64,000 nt of DNA from CBDBKL01 sp965206675 (lineage in GTDB: Bacteria > Bdellovibrionota > Bdellovibrionia > Bdellovibrionales > JAKFYE01), in contig CBDBKL010000007.1 of the NCBI GenBank assembly GCA_965206675.1, positions 124,001 through 188,000 on the forward strand. The letters are read 5' to 3'. Position numbers and translations under genes: made by a program. The notes beneath the pieces are model-generated. The model saw only the letters and a list, made by a program, of their open reading frames with translations. It was not told the DNA's origin and searched no databases. Each line of letters begins with the position of its first letter. Position 1 is the first letter of the stretch. Positions 17,976 through 25,681 of this stretch are shown piece after piece.

Positions 17976-18437
17976 GTGCGAGAAACAAATGACGTTCATG
18001 TGGATAAAGTCGATAAAACACCTGATAAAGCTGTTAAAAAGACAAAAGAGTGGGGAGGTGCTTATCAGTCCAAATGGGGAGAAAAGTGGGAAACTGAAAA
18101 TATACTGACTTTAGATGAATCTTCTTACCCAGAATTTACATTGGCTAAGAATAAGGCTCGTTTTTTAAGAATGGTTAGCTGGTATAAGAATAAACATGAA
18201 TGGCTTGAAGTAGCCCCTTTAAGCGGAGTTATGAGGCTTTTTAAACAACAATCAAAAGAGCTTGAGGGAATTCGCGCAAATAAAATGGATTATGAGATGG
18301 AATTGGAGCTGGGAACTTTAACACCAAGTCAGCAATCTTATCGTCGTGATGAGTTAAAAATGTGTGAAGTTCAAGAGAAAATGGCTGTTAGCTTAATTGC
18401 GCGTATGCAAATAAAAATCAAATCAGGTCGTCGTTAA
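17976..18437 (+). CDS. Hypothetical protein, charged and helical
   Basis: I do not recognise this 153-residue protein. It has no signal peptide or membrane segment, is rich in lysine and glutamate and is probably cytosolic. The middle has a tryptophan-rich patch (KTKEWGGAYQSKWGEKWE) and the C-terminal half looks like a helical hairpin. The GTG at 17976 is preferred because AGGAGAGAG lies just before it; an ATG at 17958 is also in frame. It stands between the TRAP permease and the PAP2 gene. Confidence 0.65.
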   Translation: MRETNDVHVDKVDKTPDKAVKKTKEWGGAYQSKWGEKWETENILTLDESSYPEFTLAKNKARFLRMVSWYKNKHEWLEVAPLSGVMRLFKQQSKELEGIRANKMDYEMELELGTLTPSQQSYRRDELKMCEVQEKMAVSLIARMQIKIKSGRR

Positions 18438-18526
18438 AAATACGTATCTTTTAAAAATGTTAGTTCATGACACTTTAAGTTGACTTTTGAAAGGGTTAAC
18501 TTAAGGGATTAAGGTGATTCACTGAC

Positions 18527-19187
18527 ATGAGATTAAAATCGTATTTTTGTTTAATTCCAATTATTTTCTTTTTTGTATCTGTAGGTAAAGCCGATACAAA
18601 GCGTTCCATTTTAACAGAGGGTTTTGACGGTACAGGACTTATTATTATAGCTGTTGGAACCGCCAGTACATTTTTTCTTCAGAAATATGATGAAGATATT
18701 CATAAACGTTTGGGGAAATGGACAATTATTTTCAGATGGAATTAGTCGAGTTGGAGATTTTTTAGGTACAGGAGTACCAGGGGGTTTACTAGCTCTTATA
18801 CAGCTACACACTTCTCCCAAAGTTGGAAAAGCTCATGTTGAAGCTCTTCTTATAACTGCTTTTAATACCTATTTCTTAAAACATGCCATTTCCAAATATA
18901 GACCTTTAAAACAAAATCGACTTTCTATGCCCTCTGGTCACACATCTACTATGTTCGCTTCAGCATCCGTTTTGGCCCATTCCTATGGCTATAAAGCGGG
19001 AATACCCATGTATTTATTAGCTACCCTTACAGGGCTAAGCCGAATTAATGACGATAAACACTGGTTAAGCGATATTATAGCAGGGGCAACAATTGGCATA
19101 TTTTGGGGAAGATCAGCTGTCCTAAGGCATTTAAGGCCTGTTTTTAGTGCCCAATTTAAGGGTCTGCAATGGAATTATTCCTTTTGA
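18527..19187 (+). pseudogene. PAP2 family phosphatase interrupted by a +1 frameshift
   Basis: Membrane-bound acid phosphatase / lipid phosphatase family. Two frames are needed to read it: the first from ATG 18527 carries the signal sequence, the second (ending 19187) carries the catalytic motifs. These are SKYRPL (motif 1), MPSGHTS (motif 2) and SRINDDKHWLSDI (motif 3 with catalytic His and Asp), all intact. Removing one base from GGGGAAA at 18712-18718 restores one protein of about 220 residues. It is therefore either a recent pseudogene, a slippage-regulated gene or a sequencing error. Likely roles are phospholipid or undecaprenyl-pyrophosphate dephosphorylation at the envelope. Confidence 0.78.
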
Positions 19188-19284
19188 TAAATTCAATAGG
19201 GTTGAAAAATGTGGAAAAAACTAAAGAAAAAGGGTGAGCAGGACGATAGTAGTATAGATGGTTAAAAGGGGAAGGGGATAACTC

Positions 19285-19698
19285 ATGAGTCGTTCAATGC
19301 TCTATTTAGTGACGGATAGCTTCTTAATAAGTGAAAAAACTAAGAATTTAGCTGAAGAAATGAACGTAGACCTAAAGGTTTGTACGGTTGAGGAATGGAA
19401 TAGGCAATTAAACAATCCATTTGATGTTTCACAGTTACAATTAAAAGAAAAAAGCCAAAATGAAGGAACTGTATTACCTTTTCCTGGAAACTATCGAAAG
19501 TTAAATAAAGAGCAAAATGTTATGTCAATGAATGAGATCGAAGCCCAAGCTATCAAAAATGCCATTTCTGAATATAAAGGAAATTTAACAGAGGCAGCTA
19601 AGGTTTTAGGAATCGGTCGAGCGACTCTTTATAGAAAAATAAAACAATATAACATAGATCCTTCACAGGCTCGGCGCAATAAATATATTGCCGCATAG
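19285..19698 (+). CDS. Fis-type helix-turn-helix regulator with unknown N-terminal part
   Basis: The 137-residue protein ends in a Fis/NtrC-type DNA-binding domain: EAQAIKNAISEYKGNLTEAA followed by KVLGIGRATLYRKIKQY near residues 88-130. The first 75 residues do not show a receiver or AAA+ domain. They look like the degenerate remainder of a sensory domain (MLYLVTDSFLISEKTKN). It could be a nucleoid-type or accessory transcription factor for the following exported-protein genes, the first of which starts 9 bp after its stop. AAGGGGAAGGGG precedes the ATG. Confidence 0.8.
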   Translation: MSRSMLYLVTDSFLISEKTKNLAEEMNVDLKVCTVEEWNRQLNNPFDVSQLQLKEKSQNEGTVLPFPGNYRKLNKEQNVMSMNEIEAQAIKNAISEYKGNLTEAAKVLGIGRATLYRKIKQYNIDPSQARRNKYIAA

Positions 19699-19707
19699 GT
19701 TTATAAT

Positions 19708-20829
19708 ATGAACCTAATATTTTTGAAAAAAGAATTAATAATTTTTGGTATTTTTTTTCTAAGCCCTCATGTTTTTGGTGATTCTTGGCATATTCAATCC
19801 AGTAGAGATACTTTTCTCCTTGAAAGAGTTAGTGGCAAATATGTTATTAAAGGGAAACCTGTCACTAAGGAATCTGTAAACCGATTATTATCTCTTTTAG
19901 AAAGTAACATAATAGGGACTTGTCCAGAAATACGTAAAGGACCTTTAGTTGTTATAACAAAAAATAAAGAAACAAAATGGGAATTTTTCTTAGATAACCA
20001 TATTGTACGTAAAGGAGATAATTGTCTTCGTTTAAATCATCCTCGATTTTACTCTGTTCCATTGCATAGGATTTGGTTTACGGCATCTAGTAAATTTAGT
20101 TTTAACATTAAGGATAAACTTAAAATTCAATATGCAAAAAAGAAACTAAATTTTACTAAGAAAAAAGGATGGTGGGAGATAAAAGGAGAGAGAGATTCCT
20201 TTGTGAATCATAGATTTTTAGAAAAGATAGAACAAGGTTTAAGCGATATGGATATTTCAGGCCGTTATCATCCTGGTATTGTTTCCTCAAAGGTACCCCC
20301 ACTTTTTCTTAGTGTGGGCAGAAAGAAATATAAAATTGTCTATCTAAAAAATAGTAAATGGGGTTTTATTTATCCTAAAAAAAATTGGGTTGTTTCATCT
20401 CCTCAGCTACAAGTTTTTAAAAATTTTAGCTTGAAAAGTATATTTGATCCAAACTCTAATGAATTTAAATTTATTGTAGATATGGGAAAAGATCTTCAGG
20501 AACGCGTAGATCTTATGCGAAAGTATAGGCGGAGATGGAACCCTAATATTATTTGGTTGTATAAGACAATATTAATGAATCAAGAAGATAATAATCTTAT
20601 ACGTATCGAGGCTTCAGATAGATTAATTGAACATCCTACCCGAAGAGTTCTTGGAATTCTTGTTAGAGCTTTAAAAAAGAATGATGATCGTGATCTTCAG
20701 GTACAAATTGTTAAACATCTTAGGGCTATACATCCGAAAGGTGCAGCTATAACCCCTGATGATTCTAATTCTAGTGTCGCAAAAAAAATTAATATATGGA
20801 AAAAATGGTGGAAATCCAAGGGTAAGTAA
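19708..20829 (+). CDS. Exported hypothetical protein
   Basis: I do not recognise this 373-residue protein. It starts with a signal peptide (hydrophobic core IIFGIFFLSP, likely cleavage after VFGD near residue 25). The body is rich in beta-prone segments, and the last 80 residues look like HEAT-type helical repeats (NNLIRIEASDRLIEH, VLGILVRALKK). It is sandwiched between the Fis-like gene (9 bp) and the S41 protease gene (3 bp), so it is co-transcribed and may be a substrate or partner of the protease. Confidence 0.65.
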   Translation: MNLIFLKKELIIFGIFFLSPHVFGDSWHIQSSRDTFLLERVSGKYVIKGKPVTKESVNRLLSLLESNIIGTCPEIRKGPLVVITKNKETKWEFFLDNHIVRKGDNCLRLNHPRFYSVPLHRIWFTASSKFSFNIKDKLKIQYAKKKLNFTKKKGWWEIKGERDSFVNHRFLEKIEQGLSDMDISGRYHPGIVSSKVPPLFLSVGRKKYKIVYLKNSKWGFIYPKKNWVVSSPQLQVFKNFSLKSIFDPNSNEFKFIVDMGKDLQERVDLMRKYRRRWNPNIIWLYKTILMNQEDNNLIRIEASDRLIEHPTRRVLGILVRALKKNDDRDLQVQIVKHLRAIHPKGAAITPDDSNSSVAKKINIWKKWWKSKGK

Positions 20830-20832
20830 AAA

Positions 20833-22075
20833 TTGAATTTTTTAAAAGGGGTTACAACATTTATTCTTGGGGGATTAACTTCCTATTATCTTTTTATCAC
20901 ACCTATGCCTTCCAATTTCTTTAAAAACTCTTATATAGAAATTTGTGACCTTATTTTCACAAATTATTATCAAGACATTAAAGGATTTCCTGAATGGCAT
21001 GATGAATGCCTAGAGAAAACAAAAAAATTTCCTAGAGGGTTTCAAACTCAGAAGTTTATTAAAGATGTGGAATCTATATTTTCAAATTTTCAAACTTCAC
21101 ATTTATCACTTTGGGTACCAAATGATGTACGGTTTTTTTGGAAAGGGGTATCTAAAGATACAGGTCTACGAGTTTAGGAACATTGAAGGAGCTTTTATTA
21201 TTCATGAGATTATAGAAGGAAGTTCGGCTCAAGTTTCAGGTTTTCGTTTAGGTGATGAAATCTTAGAAATTAATGGAAATACTATTCAAGATGAACAAGA
21301 AGTAAAATATCAAAAAGGAACTTATTTTATTTTAAGAGATAGGGAATTTTTACAGCTTAAAGTTGTACCAAGAGAATTGTTTTCTGATAAACGTCCAGTG
21401 TATTTTTTAGTTAATAAGGAAACGGGTTATCTAAGAATTCCTAGTTTTATGGCTCTTTCATTTAAAGATGAAAATTATATAAGGAAAACAATGAAGGGAA
21501 TAAATGAAACATCACAGTTAATAGTAGATATTCGTGGTAATACAGGTGGAGATTTTGGGGCTATGTTGAGGGCTTTAAGTTTTATCATTTGTGATTTTGA
21601 GTCTATTGGTGTTATTAAACAGCCTCGGTATGAAACTAAAGGTAAAAAGCAGTTTCCAGACTCCTTAAATTCTCTTGAACAGTTGAGTTTGATGGAAGAG
21701 CGGGTAGAAATAGATTTAATTCCTTTTAAGGGCTATGGATGTTTTAATGGCTCTATAGTTTTATTAATAGATAGACATTCTGCTTCTGTTGCTGAAATTT
21801 TTGCATATACTTTAAAACAAAGAATGGGAGCCACAGTGATAGGTGAACGTTCAGCAGGAGAGGTTGTTCTGGCTATTTTAAAGAGTTTGCAATTAGGAAC
21901 TGGTTACTCACTCTCAATACCTCATGCCACATTTATAGACCCTAAAGGGCATCAAATTGAAGGTATCGGCGTTCAACCACATAAAGAAGGCGTCTATCGA
22001 ATAAGTGAGGCTCGTTTGGGAATGGACTCATATATTAAAGATGCGGTTGAAATCTTTAAATCACAAAGCTTATAG
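20833..22075 (+). pseudogene. S41 family (C-terminal processing) peptidase with PDZ domain, frameshifted
   Basis: Reads as one S41 peptidase of about 413 residues only if one T is removed near 21174-21176 (GAGTTTAGG to GAGTTAGG). The first frame (TTG start at 20833, stop at 21177) has a membrane anchor and helical lid. The second has a PDZ domain (HEIIEGSSAQVSGFRLGDEI) and then the catalytic core with DIRGNTGGDFGAM, DRHSASVAEIFA carrying the nucleophile serine, and GERSAGE. The lysine of the Ser-Lys dyad in CtpA/Prc types is not seen at GERSAG, which resembles the tricorn/IRBP branch. It is a pseudogene, a programmed slip or a sequencing error. Confidence 0.75.
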
Positions 22076-22107
22076 TTTGCCCTTTTTTAGAGGGTTTCTT
22101 TGAAAAA

Positions 22108-22137
22108 TTGAGCGTTAAATTAACATCTGTCTATAAT
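22108..22137 (+). promoter_or_regulatory. Candidate promoter for the 22222-25681 gene set
   Basis: TTGAGC at 22108-22113, an 18-bp spacer and a perfect TATAAT at 22132-22137. It is in the 146-bp gap before the next gene and is the only strong promoter match in this block. Confidence 0.5.
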
Positions 22138-22221
22138 ATAGACAATTTTATAACCTAATTTGTCTTTAAAACGGCATAATCTTCGCAGTTTAAAAGGTTA
22201 AGAAATGGGGGAGGGGCAAGC

Positions 22222-22794
22222 GTGAGAAAGAAAAGTAAAAATATAAAGTTACTTTGGTCATTAACTTCTATGGTTGGCACCATGGCTTTTGTATTGAGTT
22301 TTAATATTTTAATGACCTCTCAAGAAACCAATAATTCTACCAACAGTCATTTATTGCGTAATATGGCCAGTGTTGAAGACAATATACCTTCTTCTCAAAT
22401 TGCAAAAAGATTCGTTGCTAATTTATCAAATAGCAAAGCAACTTTTGGCAAAAAACCATCGATTTTTGATAAATTCCGATTTGGCTTCTTAGAAGGTAAG
22501 TATTCTGTACGTTTAGATGAAGGAAAATTGGCAGAGATCGAATTTGCTCTAAGCTCCATGCATGGAGATCGTCCCAAATACATTACAGATAAAGAAGAGT
22601 TTTTTGCAAAGTATCAAGATTTATTTGATTTAAAAGATTATAAGCGTTCAGTTATAAAAAACACCATATCTACAACAGATGAGGTTGTAGAGACATATGA
22701 GTTGCTTAACTCGACTTCTGTCGCACTAGCCGAAGTACAGTTTCAAACAGATGTATTTGGCCGACTTCTAAGAATGAAAGTGAGCTATCTTTAA
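22222..22794 (+). CDS. Hypothetical membrane-anchored or exported protein
   Basis: I do not recognise this 190-residue protein. A basic N-terminus and one hydrophobic helix (about residues 10-30) suggest a signal anchor, with the rest in the periplasm. The soluble part (about 70-190) is an alpha/beta mix with SVRLDEGKLAEIEFALSS and a C-terminal beta strand. The ATG/GTG choice is GTG 22222 behind GGGGGAGGGGC. It is probably the first gene of an operon with the RDD and rhomboid genes. Confidence 0.65.
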   Translation: MRKKSKNIKLLWSLTSMVGTMAFVLSFNILMTSQETNNSTNSHLLRNMASVEDNIPSSQIAKRFVANLSNSKATFGKKPSIFDKFRFGFLEGKYSVRLDEGKLAEIEFALSSMHGDRPKYITDKEEFFAKYQDLFDLKDYKRSVIKNTISTTDEVVETYELLNSTSVALAEVQFQTDVFGRLLRMKVSYL

Positions 22795-22829
22795 GATCTA
22801 AGTTGTTATTTTCCGATAAGAAAATAACA

Positions 22830-24707
22830 ATGGTAAAAGAAAATTTTGAAAAATTAGAAAATACTTCTAAAAGTCAGTTTTTAAAGACGAAATCTTTTCG
22901 CTTAGCGGAACCTATAGATCGATTGGCTGCATTTATTGTAGATATAGGAATTATATTTCTTATATGTACTTTAATTCTTGCTCCAGTACAGAGAAGATTG
23001 CAGGAAGCTCAGTTCATTAATGATTTTAATGGGATTATTTTTAATATTTTTCTTTCATGGGTTATAGTATTTTTACTTTTAATCATTTATTGGACTTTTT
23101 TTACATTTCATAGCGGCACGACAATTGGCAAAAAGATATTTCAGATTAAAGTTGTGTCTCTATGGCCTCAATACACATTAAGTTTATGGGATGCCTTTGT
23201 ACGTTCAGTAGTTCATTTTTTTGAACTCTGTTTCATTGGAATCTTTCATTTTTCTATTTTTTCTGATCCTAGAAGAAGGTTATTGCATGATCGACTTTCT
23301 AACACAATTGTTGTGAGCACAAGTTATAGAAAATCAAGTCATCCTAATCGTACAGAAGCTATTTGTGCAAATTTATTATTTGTTTTTATTTTTATAGTTT
23401 TTCTTGGAGGTATTACCTTTAAAATCTATAAGGGAACAGAGTATATAGGATTAAATCAAGATGAAGTTAAAAACTGTGAAATTATAGAGGATGCTTCAAA
23501 AGATTGGCCAAATGAGAAAAAAACGCGTTTATCGGTGGCACTAGGTCTTTATGCCGCCGGAGTTATTGATGAAAAGTGTCTGCAAAAAGAAACATATCAT
23601 AGTTTTAGAAATGAAGAGGAAATGCCAAATACCTATTTGGCAAAAGCTTTTTTAAATTCTGATCATGTAGAATTGTCCAATTTGTATATAAATTATATTT
23701 GCCAGAAGTATCAAAAATCTGAGGCTTGTAAGTTTACTCAGGTTATGGATTTATGGGTAGAAGAGAGATGGGAAGAAGCCAGAGAGGAGCTTCAACTTAT
23801 ACTTCCTAATGCTTCCGCCCATGTGAAAATTTGGAGTATTAAATATTTTAAAAAAATTAAAGACTATAATAAGGTTCTAGAATTAATTGAGGAATTATGG
23901 CCTGCAAAATATTTATCAGAGTTTCTTGGCTCTCAGCGTATTATAGCCCTTTATGGAGTTGAAAGAGATAGTGAGTCAGAAACAGTTTTTCAATCTATAT
24001 TTGAATATTTAGATAATAAAGAAAGATATGAGCTTGCGAGTTGGTTGTGCTATAATCAGTTAAATAAATCTTGTACGAATTTAGAAAAGAGCAGTTGTTC
24101 TCTTATACAAAAAGAAAAGAGCGATGTTGTCTCAGAGATAAGTCATTTACACTTTCTTTTAGATATAAAATTAAATTCTTGTTTGGGATATGAAAAATCT
24201 TATCAGAATCTAATGTCAGAATCACTTCCTCCCTCTCTTAAAAGTTATATATCTTCATTAGTTTTAGAAAGAGAAGGGAAGGTCACACAAGCCAAGAAAA
24301 AACTTAGATCTCTTATTAAAGATGAATCTGAGGGTAGTGTTATTTCCTATGGAGCTAAAATTAAACTTCTAGATTTAATAACTGAATCAGATGAATTAGA
24401 AAGCTATCGGCAGGAATGGATGAGTTCTTGGTCAATGACTTCTTGGGATTGGAAAATAGTTGGACAAAAATTAATGAAAAAACTAAATGAAAAAGGTTTG
24501 TATAAACCTTCTTTAAAATTAGGAAAATTCTTATTTAAAAAAGATCCCCATTATCAAAGTATAAATCAAGAATTAGTTGTAGCGTATTGTAATTCTAGCA
24601 AATCACAATCTTGTCATCATTTTTTTAAAAATCAACTTCGGGGACCAGCCTCCAAATCAGAGGAATATAGAAAGCTACTGCTAAGAATAGGGACGTCAGA
24701 AGAATGA
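22830..24707 (+). CDS. RDD domain protein with long C-terminal helical-repeat region
   Basis: Membrane protein of about 625 residues. The first 200 form an RDD unit with three or four helices (PIDRLAAFIVDIGIIF, then GTTIGKKIFQIKV and RRLLHDRLSNTIVV), followed by another helix near 190-210. The remaining 400 residues are predicted helical and resemble degenerate TPR-type repeats (EEAREELQLILPNA, TQAKKKLRSLIKDE), probably periplasmic. I start it at ATG 22830; an in-frame TTG at 22803 lies closer to the upstream stop. It overlaps the rhomboid gene by 4 bp (ATGA), which implies joint synthesis and possibly a protease-scaffold relation. Confidence 0.75.
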   Translation: MVKENFEKLENTSKSQFLKTKSFRLAEPIDRLAAFIVDIGIIFLICTLILAPVQRRLQEAQFINDFNGIIFNIFLSWVIVFLLLIIYWTFFTFHSGTTIGKKIFQIKVVSLWPQYTLSLWDAFVRSVVHFFELCFIGIFHFSIFSDPRRRLLHDRLSNTIVVSTSYRKSSHPNRTEAICANLLFVFIFIVFLGGITFKIYKGTEYIGLNQDEVKNCEIIEDASKDWPNEKKTRLSVALGLYAAGVIDEKCLQKETYHSFRNEEEMPNTYLAKAFLNSDHVELSNLYINYICQKYQKSEACKFTQVMDLWVEERWEEAREELQLILPNASAHVKIWSIKYFKKIKDYNKVLELIEELWPAKYLSEFLGSQRIIALYGVERDSESETVFQSIFEYLDNKERYELASWLCYNQLNKSCTNLEKSSCSLIQKEKSDVVSEISHLHFLLDIKLNSCLGYEKSYQNLMSESLPPSLKSYISSLVLEREGKVTQAKKKLRSLIKDESEGSVISYGAKIKLLDLITESDELESYRQEWMSSWSMTSWDWKIVGQKLMKKLNEKGLYKPSLKLGKFLFKKDPHYQSINQELVVAYCNSSKSQSCHHFFKNQLRGPASKSEEYRKLLLRIGTSEE

Positions 24708-25681
24708 TTTTATTTTTTATGATAATACCATATCTAAAAGGCTTTCCTAATCTTAAACAAGCCCCTATAACGTGGACTATTGTTTTATTAAATGTTTTTT
24801 TATTTTTTTCCTTTCAAGAACACCAAAATCAGAGTCGAGTAGGTTTTGAAAATTTTTATAAAAACGAAAAATTAGAAGAAGCTCAAGGTTTGCTATATGC
24901 ACAATATGTAGAAAAGAAACCTGATCACTATTCCTCTATTTTCAATGAGATGTCTTCTTTAGCATTAAGTGGTGATTCTGAATTTATTAAAAGAATGTCT
25001 TACTTTTCGCTAAGAGATAGTGATTTCTTATCTAATGGCGTTCATGCAAATTATTATGGAGATCAAGTTATATTAAATTATTGGCGTTCAAAATTTATTT
25101 CTTTTTTAGAAGTTATTTCAAAAGATCCTAGTCGTAAATGGGGGCTTCAAAAAGATCGAGAAGATCCATTTTTTTGGATAAGTTATCAATTTATACATTC
25201 TGGATATTTTCATATTATTTTTAATGTATTTTTCTTACTTATTTTTGGAAAAGTTTTGGAATCTTATATAGGGAGTATTTTTTTCCTATTGTTTTATTTA
25301 AGTTCTGGAATTTTTGCCGCATTATCATTTAAATTCCTGTCAGGCTTTTCTAGTGCTCCTCTTATTGGAGCGAGTGGTTCTATAGCGGGTTTAATTGGTT
25401 TTTACTGTTTACTAAATTGGCGAAAACCTATGCGCTTTATGTATTGGTTATTGCCTATAAAAGGCTATACAGGATTTGTGAACTTTTCGGCTTGGATGAT
25501 GTTAGTGTTTTGGTTTATTATAAATCTTGCTGGATACATAGGGGCTGTTGAAGGGTTGGAAAATATTGCCTATACGGCTCATTTAGGTGGCCTAGCCTTT
25601 GGTCTGTTGTTAGCTCTGTTGGTTCAACTCTTCACTTGGAGCAAATCCGCGTCTCAAGGTGTTTTCAGTTATACTTCTTGA
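24704..25681 (+). CDS. Rhomboid family intramembrane serine protease
   Basis: Cleaves membrane helices within the bilayer. After a first helix there is an unusual soluble insert of about 110 residues (35-145). The rhomboid core follows: HSGYFHIIFNVFFLLIFG near residue 165, the catalytic serine in GASGSIAGLIG near 225 and the catalytic histidine in AHLGGLAFG near 290, so both catalytic residues are present. It starts inside the stop of the RDD gene. Its 3' end overlaps the 3' end of the convergent fused dehydrogenase gene by 72 bp. Confidence 0.88.
   Translation: MILFFMIIPYLKGFPNLKQAPITWTIVLLNVFLFFSFQEHQNQSRVGFENFYKNEKLEEAQGLLYAQYVEKKPDHYSSIFNEMSSLALSGDSEFIKRMSYFSLRDSDFLSNGVHANYYGDQVILNYWRSKFISFLEVISKDPSRKWGLQKDREDPFFWISYQFIHSGYFHIIFNVFFLLIFGKVLESYIGSIFFLLFYLSSGIFAALSFKFLSGFSSAPLIGASGSIAGLIGFYCLLNWRKPMRFMYWLLPIKGYTGFVNFSAWMMLVFWFIINLAGYIGAVEGLENIAYTAHLGGLAFGLLLALLVQLFTWSKSASQGVFSYTS

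Noticed and set aside
19209..19265. 18-codon frame starting MWKKLKKKGEQDD before the Fis-like gene
   Set aside because: Very short and without a good ribosome binding site; could be a leader peptide but cannot be supported.
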